A stretch of DNA of 64,000 nucleotides from JACPYF01 sp947085845 (GCA_947085845.1 CAMTXO010000002.1:434001-498000), one strand, 5' to 3'; positions 26,398-35,224 are shown, counted from the stretch's first letter. Made by a program: numbers and translations. The notes: a model not told the origin generated them from the sequence alone.

Positions 26398-26461
26398 ATT
26401 ATTTTATTACAATAGAGGTATTCAATAGAAATATAAGGATAATTCGGAGGAAAATGACTGT

Positions 26462-26725
26462 ATGAGTAGTCCTATAAAACCGCTAGGTGACAGAGTTGTT
26501 GCAGTGCGAGAAGTTGCAGCTAGTAAAACAGCTAGTGGGATTTATTTACCAGAGGCAGCAAAAGAAAAACCAGTTGTGGCAAAAATTGAAGCTGTTGGTG
26601 CAGAAGTGAAAACACTTAAAAAAGGTGACCGTATATTGTACAAAGAATACAGCACAACGGAGATAAAGATTGATGGTACAGAATATTTGATAGTAAAAGA
26701 AGAGGATGTTCTAGCAACATTGTAA
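26462..26725 (+). CDS. groES: Co-chaperonin GroES
   Basis: GroES caps the GroEL folding chamber. The 87-residue protein starts MSSPIKPLGDRVV, has the mobile-loop region ASKTASGIYLPE (about residues 19-30), and continues with KKGDRILYKEYSTTEIKIDG. It is slightly shorter than typical GroES (about 95). A GGAGG at 26446 precedes two ATGs. The first, at 26454, closes after three codons, so the ATG at 26462 is the real start. It is the first gene of the CIRCE-controlled groESL operon. Confidence 0.97.
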   Translation: MSSPIKPLGDRVVAVREVAASKTASGIYLPEAAKEKPVVAKIEAVGAEVKTLKKGDRILYKEYSTTEIKIDGTEYLIVKEEDVLATL

Positions 26726-26835
26726 TTAAACGCTCTTTGACTGTGTCATTTTTCACTAGTCCTCGGAGCTACGCTCCTGCGGAATCGTTCAAAATGAACA
26801 GCCAAGCGCTTACTGAAATATAAGGAGAAGGATTT

Positions 26836-28491
26836 ATGGCAAAAAAAGTATTTTATGATGACGACGCTCGAGCTCGAGTACTCGGTGGAGCTGAGGCGCT
26901 CTACAACGCAGTAAAAGTCACTATGGGGCCAAAAGGGCGCAATGTAGTGATCAGTAAGGCCTACGGCGGTCCTACGGTAACTCATGATGGTGTTACGGTT
27001 GCTGAAAGTATTGAACTGGTAGATAACGATGACGAAACTTTAGGCTACAAAGTTGGTGCAGAATTAATCAAACAAGCTGCGAGCAAAATGAACAAAGCGG
27101 CAGGTGATGGCACGACTACTGTTACTGTGCTGACTTACAATATTTTAAACGAAGCAAATCGCTTGATTGCTGCTGGTCATAACCCAATGGAACTTCGTAA
27201 AGGTGTTGAAGCTGCAGGTGCAGAGGTGTTATCGGCATTAGCTAAACTATCCGAGAGTGTAGAAGGTAAAAAAGGACGCATTGCCGAAGTTGCAACTATT
27301 TCAGCTGGTGATGCCGCGATAGGTAAACTTATCGCAGATGTTATGGAAAAAGTCGGTGCGAACGGTGTTGTGACCGTCGAAGAAGGCCAGGGACTTGAAA
27401 TGGAATCTGAGGTAGTTGAAGGCTTTACCTTCGACAAAGGTTACATCAGCCCATATATGGTGACAGATAACAATCGAATGGAAGCTGTCTATAAAAACCC
27501 AGCAATTGTCATAACAGACAAGAAAATCTCCAGCGTTCAGGAATTTTTGCCAATTTTGGAAAAGTTGGCCCAAGCTGGCAAAAAAGATGTCGTACTGATT
27601 GCAGATGATATTGAAGGCGAAGCACTTGGTGTACTTATATTAAACCGCTTAAAAGGGACGTTTAACACCGTAGCCGTCAAAGCTCCGGCCTTTGGCGATC
27701 GACGCAAAGATGTGCTGAATGATATTGCAGTTTTAACCGGTGCTACAGTTATTTCCGAAGACCAAGGTATGAGTTTTGAAAATGTCGAGCTGGACGTTAT
27801 CGGCAGCGCACGCAAAGTAATAGCGGGCAAAGATGAAACGACTATTGTAGAGGGTTCTGGTACAGTTGCCGATGTAAAAAACCGTATTTTACACATTCAA
27901 ACTCAGGCGAAAAGTGCATCTAGCGAATACGATCGTGAACAGCTTGAAAAACGCGCCGCAGCACTTGCAGGCAAGGTGGCAGTCATAAAAGTCGGTGGTG
28001 GCAGCGAAACAGAGATAGAAGAGAAGAAATTCCGTGTGGATGACGCTGTTGCGGCTACAAAGGCAGCACTTGCCGAAGGTATTGTGCCTGGTGGCGGGGT
28101 AACGCTTATAAATATTGCTAAAAGTATAAAAATTAGCGGTTCTGATTCGATTAGTGCCGGAAAAGGTATCCTCAAAGACGCTTTGAGCCAGCCGTTTCGA
28201 CAGATTGTTGCAAATGCCGGCCTAAATGCCGACGCTTTGCTTGCTCAAGTAGAGTCTGCAAAAGCAGGTCAGGGTATAGATGTAAACAAACCGAGCAAAG
28301 GATTGATAGATGTAAAAACTGCCGGTGTTGTTGACCCAGTTGCTGTGACGCGCCAAGCTATTTCTAACGCTGTTTCTATAGCAGGCACAGCTATCACTAT
28401 GGGTGCTTTGGTTGTTGATATTCCTGCTGACGAGTCAGCAATGCCTGGTGGTGGTGGAATGGGCATGCCTGGCGGCATGGGGATGATGTAA
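26836..28491 (+). CDS. groEL: Chaperonin GroEL
   Basis: GroEL forms the 60-kDa subunits of the ATP-driven folding cage. The 551-residue protein contains the nucleotide-binding signature DGTTTVTVL near residue 92, the apical-domain block TVEEGQGLEMESEVVEGFTFDKGY, and the C-terminal motif IVPGGGVTL. It ends in a Gly/Met-rich tail (GGGGMGMPGGMGMM). AAGGAGAAGG lies just before the ATG. The 110-nt gap after groES holds a small GGAGC/GCTCC hairpin (26765-26777) that may tune read-through. Length and motifs are normal. Confidence 0.98.
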   Translation: MAKKVFYDDDARARVLGGAEALYNAVKVTMGPKGRNVVISKAYGGPTVTHDGVTVAESIELVDNDDETLGYKVGAELIKQAASKMNKAAGDGTTTVTVLTYNILNEANRLIAAGHNPMELRKGVEAAGAEVLSALAKLSESVEGKKGRIAEVATISAGDAAIGKLIADVMEKVGANGVVTVEEGQGLEMESEVVEGFTFDKGYISPYMVTDNNRMEAVYKNPAIVITDKKISSVQEFLPILEKLAQAGKKDVVLIADDIEGEALGVLILNRLKGTFNTVAVKAPAFGDRRKDVLNDIAVLTGATVISEDQGMSFENVELDVIGSARKVIAGKDETTIVEGSGTVADVKNRILHIQTQAKSASSEYDREQLEKRAAALAGKVAVIKVGGGSETEIEEKKFRVDDAVAATKAALAEGIVPGGGVTLINIAKSIKISGSDSISAGKGILKDALSQPFRQIVANAGLNADALLAQVESAKAGQGIDVNKPSKGLIDVKTAGVVDPVAVTRQAISNAVSIAGTAITMGALVVDIPADESAMPGGGGMGMPGGMGMM

Positions 28492-28509
28492 GAACATATT
28501 CATACATGT

Positions 28510-28536
28510 AAAAAGCTCCGATTTTCGGAGCTTTTT
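28510..28536. terminator. Bidirectional terminator between groEL and the GNAT gene
   Basis: A-run then GCTCCGA, a three-base loop, TCGGAGC and a T-run. The hairpin serves groEL on the plus strand and the convergent GNAT gene on the minus strand, whose stop codon lies inside it. Confidence 0.9.
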
Positions 28537-29053
28537 ATCTCATATGAGCTGTTATTCTTACTATAGTCTTGAGAGCTTCGGTTACTTCATCTCCTTCGGT
28601 CAGGCCTTGTCTTATTCTTGCTTCCTCAAGAAACTTTATTGCCTCCTCGATCGTAAAATCTAGCGGCTCTGCCCGGTCTCCAGTAAAAGTAAACTCTTTT
28701 ACTCCGGGTATTGTGCCCATAAGATGTGCAGTACGTTCATTTGCAGCCGAGAGTGACATTGTCTCTACATTTGCCTCCAAACCCTTCTTTATGAAGTGTT
28801 GGAATAGTTTGGTGCTAAATTTATTATCTCGCCACTCTGGATATACATAAATATCACTTATATCTGCGTAGTTATCATGTTCAAAAAAACCCTCAACATA
28901 TCCGATGGGGTGAGTGCCTGTGTAATCAGTTACATGACCTGCAAACGAAATATTAGCTCCTTCGCTATTAACAGGTTCTGACTCTTCGATTATAAGATTT
29001 TTAACCGGCTTAAAGGTGTTTTTTTCAAATGAACCATTCTTATTCATAAACAT
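28535..29053 (-). CDS. GNAT-family acetyltransferase (probable)
   Basis: The 172-residue protein has the GNAT core order: GYVEGFFEHD strand, then ADISDIYVYPEWRDNKFSTKLF. This resembles the acetyl-CoA-binding motif A (V.P..R..G.G), with the glycines replaced by DNKFST. The later ETMSLSAANERTAHLMG resembles motif B. The substrate is unknown. The start may be Met1 (29053) or Met3 (29047), and I see no ribosome-binding site for either. The altered pyrophosphate loop lowers certainty about activity. Confidence 0.6.
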   Translation of the reverse strand: MFMNKNGSFEKNTFKPVKNLIIEESEPVNSEGANISFAGHVTDYTGTHPIGYVEGFFEHDNYADISDIYVYPEWRDNKFSTKLFQHFIKKGLEANVETMSLSAANERTAHLMGTIPGVKEFTFTGDRAEPLDFTIEEAIKFLEEARIRQGLTEGDEVTEALKTIVRITAHMR

Positions 29054-29100
29054 ATTTTAGCATTTTTTAGAGTAAAAAGCAATATGAGCTTATGATTATA

Positions 29101-29129
29101 TTGACAAATATCATTAAATATGATAGCAT
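29101..29129 (+). promoter_or_regulatory. Probable promoter of the orphan gene at 29288
   Basis: TTGACA (29101-29106), 17 nt, then TAGCAT (29124-29129). It gives a leader of about 150 nt, unlike the leaderless housekeeping genes. Confidence 0.5.
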
Positions 29130-29191
29130 ATATAAATCTGAAACATTTATTTGTTTACAGTGTTCGTTTACAAAAGATATACATACTCTAG

Positions 29192-29238
29192 CCCTTGGCG
29201 TACTGTTAGCAAGACAATTGTTGATAGTACGCCTAGGG
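29192..29238 (+). promoter_or_regulatory. Long hairpin in the leader of the orphan gene at 29288
   Basis: CCCTTGGCGTACT (29192-29204) pairs with AGTACGCCTAGGG (29226-29238) in 12 of 13 positions around a 21-nt loop. No T-run follows, so it is a structured leader rather than a terminator. Confidence 0.75.
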
Positions 29239-29287
29239 TTAGTAAAGCACTCCATATGTGAGTCACCCTCTAGTAGAAAGGCACAAA

Positions 29288-29857
29288 ATGAAGAAGAAGA
29301 TTTCTATTTTCATTCCCGGCTTTCCTCCGTCGATGCACAAGTTTGCAGAGATGAAGCAGGTGGCTCAGGCCTACCTCAAGAACGCAGACAGCTTCCAGCT
29401 GATCGAGAAGATCGACAAGCAGCAGCCGGAGCCTTGGATCATCTTGGCTCTCGACATCGGTACGCCGAACGCGATGCGCCAGGCGATGATGAAGGTCTAC
29501 TGGCCGCTTCTCGATCTGGCTCGCTCGCAGGCAAGCCTGATGACTCGCAGCGAGCTGTTCTACGACAAGTTCGACGGTTGGCTTTTGGACATTCTGGCAA
29601 CAGAAGTTCCACAGCACATCCCCGGCGTTGTGGAGATTCCACTCGAGTCAGAGGAGCGTCACGCGCTTCTGAACGCGATCCACACCGTGGCTCGTGGTTA
29701 CGAGGACCGGTGGGACGCAGCAGTCGAACGTCGTGAGCGTCAGCAGCACGGTGGCCGAGGCCGCAAGCCGCTGCCGCCGGAGGTTCGTGCGCGTAGGGCC
29801 GAACGGTCGCAGCGCGATCGCATGGAGACTGCAAAGCGCAAGGGCAAGAAGGGCTAG
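29288..29857 (+). CDS. Hypothetical protein, GC-rich orphan (189 aa)
   Basis: I do not recognise this protein. It is globular over about 130 residues (FIPGFPPSMHKFAEMKQ..., KQQPEPWIILALDIGTPN) and ends in a strongly basic arginine/lysine tail (RRERQQHGGRGRK, ARRAERSQRDRMETAKRKGKKG), suggesting contact with nucleic acid or ribosomes. The ATG at 29288 is chosen because AGAAAGG stands 6 nt before it; an upstream in-frame GTG at 29258 has no such site. G or C fills most third codon positions, clearly unlike the AT-rich neighbours. The gene has its own promoter, a leader hairpin, a 3' hairpin and a terminator, so it behaves as a self-contained cassette. This suggests transfer from elsewhere. Confidence 0.75.
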   Translation: MKKKISIFIPGFPPSMHKFAEMKQVAQAYLKNADSFQLIEKIDKQQPEPWIILALDIGTPNAMRQAMMKVYWPLLDLARSQASLMTRSELFYDKFDGWLLDILATEVPQHIPGVVEIPLESEERHALLNAIHTVARGYEDRWDAAVERRERQQHGGRGRKPLPPEVRARRAERSQRDRMETAKRKGKKG

Positions 29858-29872
29858 CCTTCATGAACAGAA

Positions 29873-29912
29873 GGGAGCTGGTTGCTAGGTGAAAACCCTG
29901 TAACCAGCTCCC
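29873..29912 (+). promoter_or_regulatory. Strong 3' hairpin after the orphan gene
   Basis: GGGAGCTGGTT (29873-29883) pairs perfectly with AACCAGCTCCC (29902-29912). It has no following T-run. It sits between the stop codon and the true terminator, so it could protect the mRNA 3' end or be an independent small RNA. Confidence 0.65.
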
Positions 29913-29943
29913 GCCCTTCGGTGCATGTGTATCTTTTGAACTA

Positions 29944-29971
29944 CCCGTCAGCAATGGCGGGTTTTTTCTTA
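29944..29971 (+). terminator. Rho-independent terminator of the orphan gene
   Basis: CCCGTCA (29944-29950), GCAA loop, TGGCGGG (29955-29961), then TTTTTTCTT. Confidence 0.9.
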
Positions 29972-29988
29972 TTTAAAAATAACTAAAA

Positions 29989-30417
29989 TTATTTGTTTGC
30001 GAAATAGTCGACTTCTTTGATGATGTCGAGAAGTGCTTGGGCTTTACGTGTTTCGTCTACGATTTCAGTCGCTGTAGTATGGGCTTTATTAACTAATTCT
30101 TCGTCATCTGTAGAGCGAATAATAAGGAGTAAAATATCGAATTTTTCTTCCGGAGGTAGGTTTAGTTTATCAACAAGAGGTTTGAGCTCTTCTAATGCTT
30201 CTTTTTTAATACCTTCGAGTTCTTCGTGTCCTGGTTTTAGACTAGGTGTCGCCGCAGAATCTTCAACAGGTGCTACTTCAGGAGCTGAAACTTCTTCAAC
30301 TGGAGCATCTGGTATTACTACAGGAGCTGCTGGTGCATCGCCTTCAGCACCGGATAATACTTTTGCAAGATCATTATCATCGCTAACTGGTTGATTGTTG
30401 ACTGGTTGTATGTTCAC
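29989..30417 (-). CDS. Acidic Pro/Ala-rich hypothetical protein
   Basis: I do not recognise the family. The N-terminal half is low-complexity and acidic (PAAPVVIPDAPVEEVSAPEV), likely disordered. The C-terminal 75 residues are helical (EELEGIKKEALEELKPLVDKL, LVNKAHTTATEIVDETRKA) and probably form a small bundle. I prefer the GTG at 30417, because TAAGGGG stands about 9 nt upstream; an in-frame GTG at 30426 would overlap that site. There are no membrane segments. It is transcribed away from the sugar isomerase gene. Confidence 0.65.
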   Translation of the reverse strand: MNIQPVNNQPVSDDNDLAKVLSGAEGDAPAAPVVIPDAPVEEVSAPEVAPVEDSAATPSLKPGHEELEGIKKEALEELKPLVDKLNLPPEEKFDILLLIIRSTDDEELVNKAHTTATEIVDETRKAQALLDIIKEVDYFANK

Positions 30418-30507
30418 TGGGCCCACCCCTTACAAATGTTATGTGTTTATGCTTTGGGACCAGTATACTGTATTATTGTTTATAGATGCAAGTAGTTTTG
30501 GAGGAAA

Positions 30508-31542
30508 ATGATGCTCGATGATCTAAATGTTATTTCACAGAGAGATCCAAAGGATGCTTTAGGAGTGGCTGCTGCACAGCCTGCACAGGCTGGATGGAAC
30601 GCTAAAATAGAAAATCAACAAACAGAATCTTTTGTACCCGAAACTATTGTTGTAGCGGGCATGGGGGGGTCGGCGTTAGCCGCAGGACTAGTGAAGAGCT
30701 GGGTAAAACTTAGCCAGCCTTTTGAAGTTGTTCGCAAATATAATCTACCTGGGTATGTAAATGAAAAAACTCTAGTAATTGCTAGCAGTTATTCAGGAAA
30801 TACCGAAGAAACCCTAGCAGCCCTCGAAGAAGCCGAAAGCTTGGGTGCAAAAATTGCCGTTATTTCTGCTGGCGGGCAGTTAATTGATATTGCACAGGAA
30901 AATAGCTACCCATTTGTACAGCTACCTAGTGATTATCAACCACGTATGGCGGTTAGTCTCAATCTTAGGGGCCTTGTGTGTTTATTAGAATCTTATGGGC
31001 TGACTCAAGGTAAATACGATGAAATTGCCTCGGTTGCTGATTGGCTAGATGACCGGGTAGAGAAGTGGCTTCCAGAAGTTCCGACCGAAGAAAACTATGC
31101 AAAACAATTAGCAGAAAAATGTGCAGGAAAAACTGCAGTTATATATAGTGGCTCACGAATGGCGCCAGTTGGGTATAAATGGAAAATTTCTATCAATGAA
31201 AATGCCAAAAATACAGCATTTTGCAATGAATTACCAGAGTTTAATCATAACGAATTCATAGGTTGGACCTCGCATCCCGTCGACAAGCCATTTGTTGTAC
31301 TAGATATCATTTCTGGGTTCGAACATCCACAAGTATTGAAGCGTTTCGCAATATCTGATCAACTACTTTCTGGACAGAGACCTAAAGCCATTACCGTTGA
31401 GCTCCAAGGCGAAAGCGTCATAGCTCAAATGTTATGGGGGTGTGTGTTGGCTGATTTTGTGAGCATATACTTAGCCATTCTAAATGGCATTGACCCAACG
31501 CAGGTTGATTTGATAGAGAAACTCAAGCAAGAGCTCGCATAG
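30508..31542 (+). CDS. SIS-domain bifunctional phosphoglucose/phosphomannose isomerase
   Basis: This enzyme interconverts glucose-6-P or mannose-6-P with fructose-6-P. The 344-residue protein has the SIS signatures GMGGSALAAG (about residues 51-60) and SSYSGNTEETL (about 92-102). In the second SIS half it has the C-terminal pattern CNELPEFNHNEFIGW, typical of the PGI/PMI family of archaea and bacteria. GGAGG lies 4 nt before the ATG. Carbohydrate conversion fits a reduced glycolysis. The family is usually 300-350 residues, so this copy is complete. Confidence 0.9.
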   Translation: MMLDDLNVISQRDPKDALGVAAAQPAQAGWNAKIENQQTESFVPETIVVAGMGGSALAAGLVKSWVKLSQPFEVVRKYNLPGYVNEKTLVIASSYSGNTEETLAALEEAESLGAKIAVISAGGQLIDIAQENSYPFVQLPSDYQPRMAVSLNLRGLVCLLESYGLTQGKYDEIASVADWLDDRVEKWLPEVPTEENYAKQLAEKCAGKTAVIYSGSRMAPVGYKWKISINENAKNTAFCNELPEFNHNEFIGWTSHPVDKPFVVLDIISGFEHPQVLKRFAISDQLLSGQRPKAITVELQGESVIAQMLWGCVLADFVSIYLAILNGIDPTQVDLIEKLKQELA

Positions 31543-31585
31543 TTTACTATTGCCCCTGAATAACTAATATGGTATAAAAAGGGGA

Positions 31586-32695
31586 ATGCCCAACAGAGAG
31601 CCACTGCAACTGCATCTAAATACCATAGATGGCGTAACTTTACGTCAGCTTTCGAGCGATAGCGAACTCCATGCTTTTTCGGAGGCTATTGCTTACAATC
31701 ATGAACGATTTGAAGATTGTCGTGACTTAAAAATACCAACACACAAACAACTTAGAAGTGCAGTCGAAAAACCGGATAGTATAGAAGTCGGTGGTGATAT
31801 GTATCTCGGTATTTGGCAGCGGAAAGTTTTGCTTGGTGGCTTGATGCTAAGAAATTATGAGGGCCAAATTGATCTACAATTTTGGTTAGAAAATAATGCA
31901 AGCAAAAATGCAATTGCTTCGACTGCTATATCTACACTCACTCGACTTATGGTATCTAGGCGACGTCTGAACTTTAACTTGATAGCAAATGTTGCAAATG
32001 ACAATAACGAGGCTATGCGCGTACTAAGTAGGGCGGGTTTTATAGAGAAAAAAGACAATATTAAAGATCGCACCATAACTTTCGGAGTTCTTTCACAAAT
32101 GAGCGAGACCCAAATAATGCAAAGTGAAGAAGTGAGAAAAACTCCCGAGCTTGTTCACCGCGCACTATCAGTACTCGACTATCATTTAGATGAAGATGAT
32201 GAAGACTATGGAGGTGGTGAATATATGTATGTAGATGATGAGGAAGAAATTGAACAAGAGGCAGAATTTGAAACAGTATCTGGGGACGATGAGAAAATAA
32301 CGGGTACAATTTATCACGATACAAAAGAAAAAGTACTAACAGTAGATATATATCGTGAAGTAAAAGATGAATTTGGTGGTGTAACTAGACAGGATGATAA
32401 CAAATATTTGTTGCATACCGAATGCATGTTAGATTCTAATGACGGAGAAGTAATAAGCTTTAGTAACGAAATGGTCGTCAGAGATTATAGTGATGCTGGT
32501 GTTGGGTTTCCAGAAAATAGAGTGACCAATAGTCCTAAAGATTACAAAACAAACAAAGACAGACTAGTTAGCCCTGGAGGGCTTAAGCACTTTGAAAATA
32601 GGGTCGGGCTTGATCAACTAAGTGTTATGATGCGTCACAACGAAGAGGAACTGCTAGATATGCTTGATCGTGCAATGGCAAGCAATATTGATTAG
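31586..32695 (+). CDS. GNAT acetyltransferase with an added acidic C-terminal domain
   Basis: Residues 1-175 resemble RimJ/RimL-type GNAT enzymes: YLGIWQRKVLLGGLMLR, LQFWLENNASKNAIASTAI and NDNNEAMRVLSRAGFIEK are the usual strand, acetyl-CoA helix and final motif. Residues about 176-369 are an acidic extension I do not recognise, including DEDDEDYGGGEYMYVDDEEEIEQE. A beta-rich stretch (GTIYHDTKEKVLTVDIYREV) is followed by a helical end. AAAGGGGA precedes the ATG. The stop overlaps by 4 nt the stop of the convergent ABC permease. The acceptor is unknown. Confidence 0.7.
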   Translation: MPNREPLQLHLNTIDGVTLRQLSSDSELHAFSEAIAYNHERFEDCRDLKIPTHKQLRSAVEKPDSIEVGGDMYLGIWQRKVLLGGLMLRNYEGQIDLQFWLENNASKNAIASTAISTLTRLMVSRRRLNFNLIANVANDNNEAMRVLSRAGFIEKKDNIKDRTITFGVLSQMSETQIMQSEEVRKTPELVHRALSVLDYHLDEDDEDYGGGEYMYVDDEEEIEQEAEFETVSGDDEKITGTIYHDTKEKVLTVDIYREVKDEFGGVTRQDDNKYLLHTECMLDSNDGEVISFSNEMVVRDYSDAGVGFPENRVTNSPKDYKTNKDRLVSPGGLKHFENRVGLDQLSVMMRHNEEELLDMLDRAMASNID

Positions 32696-33927
32696 CTCTG
32701 TTCGCGTAAAGCTTCTATAGGGTTTTTGCGTGCCGCACGAATTGCTGGGCCTATCCCGAATATAACACCTACACATACCGAGAGACTTAAAGAGATCAGC
32801 ATAACCTGCAGACTTATTACAGGCGTAAGTCCGAGCATTAATCCTATGAATAGTGCAATTGCTATAGCAATAATAATACCAATACACCCACCTAAAATAC
32901 TGATGATTAACGCTTCAATGAGAAACTGCAATAGAATATGACGGTTGCTTGCACCTAAACTTTTTCGAATACCGATTTCTCGTGTTCGTTCAGCGACGCC
33001 AACGAGCATGATATTCATGATACCGACACCACCAACAATCAATGATATACCAGCGACAATAGCGGTTAATGTAGTGGCGAATTGGTAGAAACTTTTCGAG
33101 ACAACCACAGCTTCTTCACCAGTTAGAACTTGGAAGTCTTTTTCACCATTGTGTTGTTTTGTTAGTGTGCTGTTAATTTGATTTATTGCGAGCTGACGCT
33201 GAGATGTTTTTTCGGGCACAACTAATATTTGTTGCAGCTGAGCTATGCCTTGGTTAAACTTTTTGCCGTCATTTATGCTGACTATTGCTGCATAGTCGAG
33301 GTCGATGCCGCTAATTCCTACTGGGCCGTTAGTTCTTTGCAATACGCCGATAATGGTGTGCTCAATACCTCGTAGTTTGATTTTTTTGCCTAGTATTTGA
33401 TCGGTGCCATAGAGATCTGTAGCAAGTTGCTGCCCAATAACCACTGTTTGGTCATCTGTCTCTTCGTCAATAAACTGGCCATTGCTTGTGTCGATTTTCA
33501 AAGCGTTTGCAAATTCAGGAGTTGTAGCTAGTATCGAGGCTTGCTGAGTTGCTGGTTGACTTTTATCTATACTGCCATTTATTAACATCAAGGGAGAAGC
33601 CGAGCGAACGCTTGAAAGTTTTTCGATAGCTTGGATATCTTTTTCTTGTAATGTCGTGGTTGCATATGGGGCGATAGGACTGGGGTTTAAAAAATTACTG
33701 TACGGTGCAGAGCCTCCAGATTGTGATCCGCCTGGACGAATAACTATCAGTTTATTCCCGAGCTCGTTGACTTGGTTTATACCTGATTGTCGGATACTTT
33801 CACCGAGTGACAATATAAGCGTGATACTAACAACCCCAATGACAATCCCAAGCATAGTCAAGTTTGTGCGAGTTCGCGCACTGCGCAAGCTATCGATGGC
33901 AATTTTTGCATTTGTGAGAAAAATCAT
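32692..33927 (-). CDS. ABC transporter permease, MacB/FtsX type
   Basis: The 411-residue inner-membrane protein has one N-terminal membrane segment (MLGIVIGVVSITLILSLGESI), a large extracytoplasmic MacB_PCD-like domain, and three C-terminal segments. These surround the FtsX signature GIMNIMLVGVAERTREIGIRKSLGA. It ends ARKNPIEALR, also typical. It forms a transporter with the ATPase encoded just upstream; the two genes overlap by 4 nt (ATGA). Such pairs export peptides, lipids or antibiotics, or act as mechanotransducers. No outer-membrane partner is expected in this kind of organism. Confidence 0.92.
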   Translation of the reverse strand: MIFLTNAKIAIDSLRSARTRTNLTMLGIVIGVVSITLILSLGESIRQSGINQVNELGNKLIVIRPGGSQSGGSAPYSNFLNPSPIAPYATTTLQEKDIQAIEKLSSVRSASPLMLINGSIDKSQPATQQASILATTPEFANALKIDTSNGQFIDEETDDQTVVIGQQLATDLYGTDQILGKKIKLRGIEHTIIGVLQRTNGPVGISGIDLDYAAIVSINDGKKFNQGIAQLQQILVVPEKTSQRQLAINQINSTLTKQHNGEKDFQVLTGEEAVVVSKSFYQFATTLTAIVAGISLIVGGVGIMNIMLVGVAERTREIGIRKSLGASNRHILLQFLIEALIISILGGCIGIIIAIAIALFIGLMLGLTPVISLQVMLISLSLSVCVGVIFGIGPAIRAARKNPIEALREQS

Positions 33928-34751
33928 TTCTTCACCACCTTTTTCTTGGATTTAGCAGCTTTCTTCTTTGTGCCTGATTTTTTCTTAGCAGTGCTTACTT
34001 TGCGACGTTTTGCACTGAGTGGAATTTTCGCAGTGAGGTCGGGCTTTTTCGGCTCTACTTTGCTGTCAGTATCAATACGGCCATCGAGCATATAAATAAT
34101 TCTATCTGCATAGGAAGTTAGACGAGAGTTGTGCGTCACCATGATGATAGTGTTACCTCGCTGATGAATTTCACTGAGCTCTTGCATAATAATTTCGCTC
34201 GAGCGACTGTCTAGATTTCCAGTTGGTTCATCCGCCAGGATGATAGATGGCTCATTTACCAGGGCTCGTGCAATTGCTACACGTTGCATTTGGCCGCCAG
34301 AAAGTTGATGTGGCATGTAATATTCGCGGTTTTGTAGGTGAAATAAGCGCAACGCCTTCGAAGCTAATTGTAGGCGTTTTGTATGGCTTTTACCACTGTA
34401 AATGAGGGGCAATGCAACATTTTCTATGACAGTTTGGCGAGGAAGTAAGTTGAAGCTTTGAAATACAAAGCCGATTTGTTCACGGCGAATCTGCGCACGT
34501 CGACTTTGAGAAATAGATTCAACAGGCTCGCCGTTTAGGTCATACTCACCATTTGAGGGCTGATCTAATAAGCCCAAGATATTCAGCAATGTTGTTTTAC
34601 CACAACCGCTTGGCCCCATAATAGCAACAAATTCACCCTTGGTGATTGTTAAGTTCATTCCATCAAGCGCAGTTGTAACAGCATCACCAAAACCGTAGTT
34701 TTTATGCAGGTTTTTTAGTTGTATCACCGGTGGTGGGGTTTTCGGTGTCAT
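33924..34751 (-). CDS. ABC transporter ATPase, MacB/LolD type, with a lysine-rich tail
   Basis: This is the ATPase partner of the MacB-like permease. It has Walker A GPSGCGKTT (residues 46-54), Q-loop VFQSFNL, signature LSGGQMQRVAIARAL (about 146-160), Walker B IILADEP and the H-loop VTHNS. The usual domain ends near residue 230. A further 45 residues are almost wholly Lys, Ala and Ser (KKKSGTKKKAAKSKKK), which is unusual and could bind the membrane, RNA or DNA. The substrate is unknown. Confidence 0.93.
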   Translation of the reverse strand: MTPKTPPPVIQLKNLHKNYGFGDAVTTALDGMNLTITKGEFVAIMGPSGCGKTTLLNILGLLDQPSNGEYDLNGEPVESISQSRRAQIRREQIGFVFQSFNLLPRQTVIENVALPLIYSGKSHTKRLQLASKALRLFHLQNREYYMPHQLSGGQMQRVAIARALVNEPSIILADEPTGNLDSRSSEIIMQELSEIHQRGNTIIMVTHNSRLTSYADRIIYMLDGRIDTDSKVEPKKPDLTAKIPLSAKRRKVSTAKKKSGTKKKAAKSKKKVVKK

Positions 34752-34889
34752 TTAATATCTCGCAGTTTATTATGTATGTAGTAGATTTTATTATAACTGG
34801 TTAGCCGCCTCTTATGCAATGAGAATTCTATAGTGTAAATGACAACTAGCTCCACTTTAGTAAAAATATGCTGTAAAATATGAAGTATT

Positions 34890-35099
34890 ATGACTGAACA
34901 ATTATCTGGTGGAAATGAAGACGAAATAGATACCTCTACCGAGTCCTTGCAAGAATCTGTAGAGGTGTTAGGCAGGGACGATCGCTTTATCTCTGGGCCT
35001 GGAGATGTAACGTTTCATATTTCAGCTGAAGCAGCAGAGGAAATAAAAGAAAAAAATGGCGGTGAATTACCTGAACACTTTCGTATCAGGGAAGATTAG
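34890..35099 (+). CDS. Small acidic hypothetical protein (69 aa)
   Basis: I do not recognise the family. The protein is very acidic (GGNEDEIDTSTESLQESVEVL) and ends in a short helical part (ISAEAAEEIKEKNGG). A TAAAAT box at 34874-34879 stands 10 nt before the ATG, which supports a short or absent leader. No Shine-Dalgarno sequence is present. It lies between the divergent ABC pair and tRNA-Ser. Confidence 0.5.
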   Translation: MTEQLSGGNEDEIDTSTESLQESVEVLGRDDRFISGPGDVTFHISAEAAEEIKEKNGGELPEHFRIRED

Positions 35100-35110
35100 C
35101 AAATAGTTTT

Positions 35111-35202
35111 TGGCGGAGAGAGAGGGATTCGAACCCTCGATACGGATTGCTCCGCATACACGCTTTCCAAGCGTGCTCCTTCAACCACTCGGACACCTCT
35201 CC
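35111..35202 (-). tRNA. tRNA-Ser (anticodon GGA)
   Basis: On the minus strand the 92-nt gene begins GGAGAGGTGTCCGAGTGG and ends CTCTCCGCCA with an encoded CCA. The anticodon stem is CACGC/GCGTG around loop TTGGAAA, so the anticodon is GGA, reading UCC/UCU. A long variable arm (ATGCGGAGC...) and T-arm GAGGG-TTCGAAT-CCCTC mark it as a class II serine tRNA. Confidence 0.97.
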
Positions 35203-35224
35203 ATATATGAGTATTATACCGATT

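Noticed and set aside
29092..29736. 214-codon plus-strand frame overlapping the orphan gene
   Set aside because: It starts in the promoter region and reads a different frame of the GC-rich gene. The frame at 29288 has a good ribosome-binding site and ends just before the terminator.
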